From NCBI RefSeq assembly GCF_003316845.1, contig NZ_QMIK01000004.1, forward strand, positions 310,001 through 374,000: DNA of 64,000 bases, written 5' to 3'. The position numbers and the translations under genes were made by a program. The stretch is from Cognataquiflexum aquatile (GTDB lineage: Bacteria; Bacteroidota; Bacteroidia; Cytophagales; Cyclobacteriaceae). The notes beneath the pieces are model-generated. The model worked only from the letters and a program-made list of their open reading frames with translations, made no database searches and was not told the origin of the DNA. Shown piece by piece: positions 58,562-64,000 of this stretch (position 1 is the first letter of the stretch; each line of letters opens with the position of its first letter).

Positions 58562-59779
58562 CTAATGGAATTTTTTGACTTTCTCCTGTTCGCCAACAGA
58601 TGATACACCTTGGCTTAGCCTTTCTGCATAATCATCCAACAATACCCGCACTCTTGCATGTTTATCGGATTTGACGATTAGACCTGCATGGTAATCCAGG
58701 GGTACTCTGAAACAAACTTCCGGGTCATTGAAGGAAGAAAGATCAGGATCTTGGAATTTTGATAATGTCAAGACAATTCCTGCATAGCCTTTCTTCACTT
58801 TGGGAAGCTTATATTTTTTCCCTTTTACGATAGTATCTTCAATTTTGGCCCATTCTGTCCAAAGGTTGATATCAGTTGCACCCTCGACCATCTCAGCGAG
58901 ATGGGCACCACCGACTCTGGAGGATGTTTCCAAAAAGTAGACTTCACCGTCTTCTTTTCCTTTGATGAATTCGGTATGACTGGCGCCGTTTTTCATCCCA
59001 AAGGCTTTCATCACTTCTTCATTTGCTTTCCGCATGGATTTATCATCCTCAGAACCATAGGGGACATTGGCGCTTCTGAATATTCCGCCACCCTGTGAGA
59101 TTTCCATCGGTGTAGCAAGGTATTTGGAAACTGTGCAGAAAATGTTTTTTCCGTCCAGATTGAGCCCATCAGCGTGGTAGACATCTCCGGGTTTAAACTG
59201 CTCCACCAAATATCGTAGACGGTTATCGCCCATTTCATGGATATTCTGCCAAAGGCTGTCTTTGTCATATACTTTAATAATGCCATGGGCAGAGGCTTCG
59301 GACCTTGGTTTCAAGACCCAGGGTGGCGGTACATTGTCTGCAAAATGGTTGATTTCGGCATCATTGAATAAGGCAGAAAATGCAGGTACCAAAACTCCGG
59401 CTTCCTTTGCCCGCATTCTCATGGCGAGTTTGTCTCTAAAATACCTTCCGGTGGTCTGACCCATGCCGGGGATTCGGAGGTTTTCCCTTAAGAAAGTAGC
59501 TTTCTCCACATCGTAATCATCCAATGCTGCAATTGCGTCGATTTTTACGCCTTTCATCAAACCCGCTACTCCTATCAACAAGGTTTCAAGGTCCCAATCT
59601 AAGTCTTGGCCAGGCATGTAGAAAATCTCATCTATGAATTCTCTTGGCCAATTGTTTTCGCGTAGTTTTTCAGAGGTGATCAAATAAACTTTGTTGCCGG
59701 CTTTTTTCAGGGCAATCAAAAATGCACTTCCTTTGAAATAATTGGATATGCATAAAAATGTCTTAGGGCTATCTTCCAT
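58562..59779 (-). CDS. ATP-grasp domain ligase
   Basis: A 405-residue ATP-grasp enzyme. The N-terminal pre-ATP-grasp part (FLCISNYFKGSAFLIALKKAG) resembles BtrJ/carboxylate-amine ligases, the ATP-binding part has PPWVLKPRSEASAHGI (about 152-167) with a Lys and the adenine strand, and the late VYFLETSSRVGGAHLAEMVEGATDINLW carries the metal-binding Glu/Arg. Product unknown: a peptide, aminoacyl or polyamine amide is likely for this family. It follows M17 by 3 bases. Confidence 0.85.
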   Translation of the reverse strand: MEDSPKTFLCISNYFKGSAFLIALKKAGNKVYLITSEKLRENNWPREFIDEIFYMPGQDLDWDLETLLIGVAGLMKGVKIDAIAALDDYDVEKATFLRENLRIPGMGQTTGRYFRDKLAMRMRAKEAGVLVPAFSALFNDAEINHFADNVPPPWVLKPRSEASAHGIIKVYDKDSLWQNIHEMGDNRLRYLVEQFKPGDVYHADGLNLDGKNIFCTVSKYLATPMEISQGGGIFRSANVPYGSEDDKSMRKANEEVMKAFGMKNGASHTEFIKGKEDGEVYFLETSSRVGGAHLAEMVEGATDINLWTEWAKIEDTIVKGKKYKLPKVKKGYAGIVLTLSKFQDPDLSSFNDPEVCFRVPLDYHAGLIVKSDKHARVRVLLDDYAERLSQGVSSVGEQEKVKKFH

Positions 59780-59782
59780 GGT

Positions 59783-61210
59783 CTAAAGATTTTCTAACAA
59801 TTTAATCAATAAATGTACTCCATACGCAGTGGCATGCTTTGTTTTTGCAAATTCAGAATCACCGAAAGCTGTACCGGCAATGTCTATATGGGCCCATGAG
59901 GTATGGTTTTCTGTAAAAAACTCCAGAAATTTTGCTGCTGTGATGGCACCCGCGTAAGGTTTGCCATGAAAGTTTTTGATGTCGGCGATTTCCGAATCCA
60001 TCTCGGTTTTGTATTCATCCCACATAGGCAAAGACCACAGCCTTTCGCCTATTTTTTCTCCGGACTGCTTGAGGTTATTGGATAATTCTTCGTTTTTGGA
60101 AAATAAAGCGGCACATTCATAACCAAAGGTTCCTATCGCGCTTCCGGTCAGCGTTGCAAAATCAATGACTGTATCAGGTTTGTAATTTTGGATCAGGTAA
60201 GAAAGTCCATCTGCCAAAATCAATCTTCCTTCCGCATCTGTATCGATGATTTCAATGGTTTTGCCGCTATAGCTTCCAATCACATCTGATGGCAAAAAAG
60301 AATGGCTATCAATGGCGTTTTCGACACAGGGAACCACAGCTGATACGTTCACATTGAGTTGGAGGTCAGCGATCAGCTGCATGGCTCCGAGAACTGCGGC
60401 GGCGCCACCCATGTCACATTTCATATGGACCATGCCTTGGGTTTTGATATTCAGTCCACCTGTATCAAAGGTGACACCTTTGCCTACGAGTCCTATATGC
60501 TTGGAAGCCGATTTGGACCGGTATTTCATGACAATGAATTGGGGTTCCCGATGACTTCCCTGACCGACAGCTAAAAATGCCTTTAGGTTTTCTTTTTCTG
60601 CCTTCTTTTTATCGAGAACCTTAACGTCAAAACCGAATTTTTTCCCTGCATTTGCAGCCCAATCCGCCAAATATTTCGGGGTGATTTTATTTGGAGGCAA
60701 ATCCACCAAATGGAATGTTTCGATTTGGGCATCAGCAATTTTCAGCCCTTTTTCGATTATTTTCTTTGGTTCAGGTATTGCTGATAAAATTGAAATATTG
60801 ACTTTTGACCAATTTTTTGGACCCTTTTCGGATTGCTTGTAATGGCCAAGCCTATAAGTGCCAAGAACCAATCCTGAAACAGCAGCTTCAAGAAAATCGG
60901 TATCCATCTTATCCTCCAAAATGACCAAAACCTTTTTTTCAAAAAGATTTTCTTGTTTGGAGGTCAATCTCCTGAAGGCCGTTTTGATGGTTTTGTAAGA
61001 AGGTTCCTTGCCCAGTCCAAGCAATAAAAACATCCGATCGGAAACTTTGTCTTCAATGATAAATTGACTGTCCTTTTTCCCCAAGAATAGATTTTTGGAA
61101 ATGGAAAATGATTCAAAGGAAATAGCTTGTCCGCTTTCATCCATTTCAAAAAATGGAATGATGACCAATCCTTTGAAATTTTCAGAAGATTTTATGGGGG
61201 ATATTTTCAT
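59783..61210 (-). CDS. Leucyl aminopeptidase family protein (M17)
   Basis: A 475-residue cytosolic dizinc aminopeptidase. The catalytic block is GKGVTFDTGGLNIK (Lys244, Asp249, Lys256), MKCDMGGAAA (Asp266) and DTDAEGRL (Asp325, Glu327, Arg329), intact compared with E. coli PepA. The N-terminal domain is short and divergent, as in non-PepA M17 proteins. Together with the ATP-grasp protein it may process the ligation product or recycle dipeptides. Confidence 0.9.
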   Translation of the reverse strand: MKISPIKSSENFKGLVIIPFFEMDESGQAISFESFSISKNLFLGKKDSQFIIEDKVSDRMFLLLGLGKEPSYKTIKTAFRRLTSKQENLFEKKVLVILEDKMDTDFLEAAVSGLVLGTYRLGHYKQSEKGPKNWSKVNISILSAIPEPKKIIEKGLKIADAQIETFHLVDLPPNKITPKYLADWAANAGKKFGFDVKVLDKKKAEKENLKAFLAVGQGSHREPQFIVMKYRSKSASKHIGLVGKGVTFDTGGLNIKTQGMVHMKCDMGGAAAVLGAMQLIADLQLNVNVSAVVPCVENAIDSHSFLPSDVIGSYSGKTIEIIDTDAEGRLILADGLSYLIQNYKPDTVIDFATLTGSAIGTFGYECAALFSKNEELSNNLKQSGEKIGERLWSLPMWDEYKTEMDSEIADIKNFHGKPYAGAITAAKFLEFFTENHTSWAHIDIAGTAFGDSEFAKTKHATAYGVHLLIKLLENL

Positions 61211-61384
61211 TATATTTTGGGACAGGTGTATTTATAAAAAGGCGGAAATTATTTTTCAAAACAGATTAATGGAAGGGATTTTAACTATAACGACAAGATA
61301 AAGTGATTTTCGAATTTTCAAAAGGCAAAAGAGAATTCTTTGAAGTCGGTGATCAGGAGACTGACCTGTTTTTGACTTTTTTTG

Positions 61385-62530
61385 CTACAAATCACCTTTT
61401 CGGTTGCTGAAGAAAAGCCATTCTATTGCTTTTGGAAATTCATCACTCCAATAAGTTTCATTGTGTTTGCCTTGCTCATTAATACTAAGCTGTATTTCCA
61501 TCTTTTCCCTGAGAGTGTCTCTTTTGAGGAGTCTTTTTTTGAATTTTTTGATATGGCTGACCATTGTGGCACTTTCTTTTCCTCCTGCATAGAGATATAT
61601 TTTGGTTTCCAGGGGGTCGAAAAAGTCCAAAAAGGAAAATTTGATCTTTGGGATCACCCAAAGAGAAGGGGAGAAGATCATGAGTTTGCCGTAGACCTCA
61701 GGATAGATCAGGCCACTGAATAAACTCACCAATCCACCCATGGAACTGCCTCCGATACCTGTAAATTCCCTTTCAGGTTTGGTACGGAAATTTTTGTCGA
61801 CGAATGGTTTTAGTGTGTCTGTCAGGAATCTGATGTACTGCTTTCCCTGGCCTTTCCCCAGTAATGTTTTTCCCACATTATATTCCAAAACCCTTTCTTT
61901 TTCGGCGTGTTCTATGGCGATAATGATGATTTTCCCGATCCCATAATCTGACATGACAGCGAGTTTTTTATCTATTTGCCAGTTGCCAAAAGGCGAGTTT
62001 TCATTGAAAAGATTTTGGGCATCCTGCAAATAGAGCACAGGATAAAGTTCTTCTGAAGTATTGTAGTCATGGGGCAGCAATGCCCATACTTTACGGGTTT
62101 TGTTGAGTTGGGGAATCTCAAATTCTTCAGAAATCAGGTGTACTTGAGGCAATTGACTGGGTCGATACGGAAGCCAGTTTTGACGCCATTTAGGTACATG
62201 TTCTTTTTGAACACCTGTTTTTTTCTTACAAAATCGGTTCGGGGTTTTATTCTCGAATTTGTCAATTTCTACTTCCGACCAGTCACCTTTGGTAAATTTA
62301 TAAATCAGTTCTGCGGGGTATGCAAATTCAGGCGGGAAAGTAAATGAGTATTTTCCGGATGCAGTTTTTTGCATCAGGTACTTTTTGTCCTGGGTAATCC
62401 ATTGATTAAAATTTCCTGACAAATATACAGGGCGATCATCGTCCTGATCGGTTGAGAGTAGAATGGTCAGTCCATCTTCAGCATTTTTGGCTTCCTCCTG
62501 ACTCACTATCGCATTTTCATCACATTCCAT
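61385..62530 (-). CDS. Esterase with N-terminal CBM48/E-set-like domain
   Basis: A 381-residue protein without signal peptide. Residues about 20-100 form a carbohydrate-binding or E-set-like domain (RPVYLSGNFNQW, then YKFTKGDW near 77-84), and the remainder is an alpha/beta-hydrolase of the Fes/esterase-D type with VLYLQDAQNLF and nucleophile Ser263 in GGSSMGGL; His near the end in HNETYWSDEFP. Start is the ATG at 62530; the TTG at 62545 gives five more residues. 174 bases separate it from M17 downstream. Confidence 0.88.
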   Translation of the reverse strand: MECDENAIVSQEEAKNAEDGLTILLSTDQDDDRPVYLSGNFNQWITQDKKYLMQKTASGKYSFTFPPEFAYPAELIYKFTKGDWSEVEIDKFENKTPNRFCKKKTGVQKEHVPKWRQNWLPYRPSQLPQVHLISEEFEIPQLNKTRKVWALLPHDYNTSEELYPVLYLQDAQNLFNENSPFGNWQIDKKLAVMSDYGIGKIIIIAIEHAEKERVLEYNVGKTLLGKGQGKQYIRFLTDTLKPFVDKNFRTKPEREFTGIGGSSMGGLVSLFSGLIYPEVYGKLMIFSPSLWVIPKIKFSFLDFFDPLETKIYLYAGGKESATMVSHIKKFKKRLLKRDTLREKMEIQLSINEQGKHNETYWSDEFPKAIEWLFFSNRKGDL

Positions 62531-62675
62531 CCTCGTTGTTTCCAATTTGTTAATATCAATTCTATATGAGTAAAATTAGGTTTTTGTGTCGGGCAATTAA
62601 AGAAGAATTTTTAATTTTTTGTTCATCTTTTTCCTGTTCGACATATTTATTTGAAAAAAATCTTCACTGTATTTT

Positions 62676-63395
62676 TCATTCTGTTTTTGTCAAGTTATTG
62701 ACCAACTGGAAGGTATGGACAGCTGCAATTCCTGCTGTTTCTGTCCGCAGTCTACTTTTCCCCAATGAGCAGGGGAGAAAAAAATTCTTGAATGCAAGAT
62801 CCAGCTCTTGGGTAGAAAAATCTCCTTCAGGTCCGATCAGGATTAGGTATTCTCTGTTTGGTATTACTTTTTCAAATAGGTGTTGGGTATTGTTTTGGTC
62901 GACATAAGCTATGAACCTTTGGTAAGTATCAAACTTTTTGTTTGCCACAAATTCCCCCATTTTACAGATTGGATTTAATTTTGGAACCCTCGTCTTTATA
63001 CTTTGCTTACAGGCTGAGATAATCTTTTTTTCCAACCTGTCAGGTTTAAGAAAGGACCGCTCTGAATGTTCGGATTCTATCAGGGTGATTTCGTGAACAC
63101 CGATTTCTGTGATTTTTTCAATCATCCACTCCATTCGGTCAGGATTTTTTGTCGGGCAAATGGCAAGGTGTATATAATAATCGTCCTCAGGTTCATAAAA
63201 TCTCTCAACCACTTTCAATCCTGCTTTTTTTGGATTTGGGTCTAATATTACGCATTGGTATAAGTATCCATGACCGTCAGTAAAATCTACTTTATTACCC
63301 TGGTCTTTTCTCAAAACTTTGATCAGGTGTTTTGATTCTTCAGGGTCAAGAAAGAAAATGTTTTCGGTGATATTTTCGTGGAAGAAAAGCTGCAT
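62676..63395 (-). CDS. rsmE: 16S rRNA (uracil1498-N3)-methyltransferase
   Basis: A 239-residue SPOUT methyltransferase that modifies U1498. The N-terminal PUA-like part has HLIKVLRKDQGNKVDFTDG, then the knot: LILIGPEGDFSTQEL (about 180) and SLGKSRLRTETAGIAAVH (about 215-232), both classical for RsmE. No partner genes. Confidence 0.95.
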   Translation of the reverse strand: MQLFFHENITENIFFLDPEESKHLIKVLRKDQGNKVDFTDGHGYLYQCVILDPNPKKAGLKVVERFYEPEDDYYIHLAICPTKNPDRMEWMIEKITEIGVHEITLIESEHSERSFLKPDRLEKKIISACKQSIKTRVPKLNPICKMGEFVANKKFDTYQRFIAYVDQNNTQHLFEKVIPNREYLILIGPEGDFSTQELDLAFKNFFLPCSLGKSRLRTETAGIAAVHTFQLVNNLTKTE

Positions 63396-63451
63396 TGTTC
63401 TCTAATAATTAATTGTAAAAATACATATTGATTTTGGAGACTATGCCATGA

Positions 63452-63488
63452 TTAAAAAAAAAGCGCAATCTCCGGGAGACTGCGCTTT
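63452..63488 (-). terminator. Terminator of the DEAD-box helicase gene
   Basis: On the minus strand AAAGCGCAGTCTC (63488-63476) pairs with GAGATTGCGCTTT (63472-63460) with one mismatch, then nine T. It lies 29 bases past the stop at 63517. Confidence 0.88.
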
Positions 63489-63516
63489 CAATGATTGACT
63501 TATTGTTTTGTAACAA

Positions 63517-64000
63517 TTAAGCCTTTGAAATTTCCATATTTACTGTAATTCCTTTGATGGTATTGTTTTTCATCACTTTGATTACATGTTCTGCATCTTT
63601 GGAAGGTACATCTACGAAAGAGAAGTTGTCAAAGATATCGATGCCGCCAATGCTTCTGCCCGGTACTCCGGTTTCACCTGCGATTGCTCCAACGATGTCA
63701 TTTGGTCTGATTCTGTCTTTCTTGCCAAGGTTTAGGAACAAACGGGCCATTCCAGGCTCTCTAACTCCTTTTTCCCTTGCAGGACCACGATCAGAAGATC
63801 TTTCACTTCTTTCGAACCTGTCAGGTCGATCACTTCTTTCTGTTCTTTCAGGTCGATCACTTCTTTCTGTTCTTTCAGGTCTATCTCCTCTTTCTGCTCT
63901 TTCAGGTCTATCCCCTCTATCACTTCTTTCGAATCTTCCACCACGCTCTCTGCTTCCGCTACGTCCTGAATCTCTGTCTCTTTCTCTGCCTCTTCCAAAA
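63517..64000 (-). CDS. DEAD-box RNA helicase, C-terminal part
   Basis: Only the C-terminal 160 or so codons are in the window; the frame is open to base 64000. It encodes an Arg/Asp/Glu-Pro-rich low-complexity tail (repeats like ERSDRPERT and RGDRPERAERG, at about 63781-64000) followed by a DbpA-type RNA-binding domain (ARLFLNLGKKDRIRPNDIVGAIAGE, then IGGIDIFDNFSFVDVP). Thus it is a DbpA/CsdA-like helicase of ribosome assembly or cold adaptation. In most DbpA-like proteins the RBD is C-terminal; here the repeat tail comes before it. The helicase core itself is outside the window. Confidence 0.88.
   Translation of the reverse strand, partial: FGRGRERDRDSGRSGSRERGGRFERSDRGDRPERAERGDRPERTERSDRPERTERSDRPDRFERSERSSDRGPAREKGVREPGMARLFLNLGKKDRIRPNDIVGAIAGETGVPGRSIGGIDIFDNFSFVDVPSKDAEHVIKVMKNNTIKGITVNMEISKA

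Noticed and set aside
63732-63998. Acidic repeat protein on the minus strand
   Set aside because: Out of frame with the DbpA-type domain and a by-product of the repeat; the real frame joins the repeat to the RNA-binding domain.

Overview
This is a chromosomal window from a member of the Bacteroidota, most likely a Cytophagales bacterium of the Cyclobacteriaceae type (Algoriphagus/Belliella-like; inferred from gene content, not proven). The signs are AT-rich DNA, promoters of the TTG...TAnnTTTG form, almost no Shine-Dalgarno sites, many lipoproteins, Bacteroidota-typical families (DUF1573, DUF3822, DUF4136, TIGR02757, 6-bladed propellers, a helicase with an Arg-rich tail), and intergenic word-like repeats. 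I see no rRNA, tRNA, CRISPR array, prophage or intact insertion sequence.

Layout. 1-3.8 kb: end of an atypical SDR, dtd, a double ABC ATPase, a metallophosphatase and a DUF4136 lipoprotein. 3.8-9.9 kb: a minus-strand envelope cluster (amidase, GHL10 glycosidase-like lipoprotein, GNAT, AmpG-like permease, GH3 hexosaminidase), probably for peptidoglycan turnover and recycling. 10-11.9 kb: Hsp20, formimidoylglutamase, a small unknown. 12-22.9 kb: a plus-strand aromatic supercluster, trpL-trpE-trpG-trpD-trpC-trpF-trpB-trpA-DAHP synthase-phhA-hisH-hisA, preceded by a complete transcription attenuator. 23-25.7 kb: a secreted unknown, proC, and a membrane-protein/XRE module behind twin operators. 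25.8-30.6 kb: propeller lipoprotein and three polysaccharide genes. 30.6-50.5 kb: housekeeping and envelope genes (BNR-repeat protein, LysM-DPBB protein, pyrE, coaD, two Nudix enzymes, RecD-like helicase, SGNH, LD-carboxypeptidase, PBP4-type DacB, YggS, an acyl-adenylate GH3-family enzyme, a LysE exporter). 50.5-55.3 kb: a hairpin array, an unusual two-gene His-rich membrane module, a lipoprotein and a decayed second hairpin array. 55.3-64 kb: penicillin-acylase-like hydrolase, two esterases, ATP-grasp ligase, M17 aminopeptidase, rsmE and the end of a DEAD-box helicase.

How the genes work together. The trp cluster holds all seven tryptophan steps plus the first shikimate step (DAHP synthase) and a phenylalanine hydroxylase; the leader peptide has three consecutive Trp codons and a 13-bp antiterminator exclusive with the terminator. 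AmpG, GH3, amidase, LD-carboxypeptidase and DacB give much of a murein recycling kit.

The best candidates for something undescribed are: (1) the membrane/XRE module with two 18-bp operators exactly 21 bp apart over its promoter; (2) the paired membrane proteins at 50867-53713 with duplicated WH...SPPH and HLHP motifs; (3) a family of short-period intergenic arrays (7-mers, 9-mers and a ~113-bp composite element) placed just before start codons or just after stop codons; (4) the ATP-grasp/aminopeptidase/esterase group. Residue positions were counted by hand and may be off by one or two.
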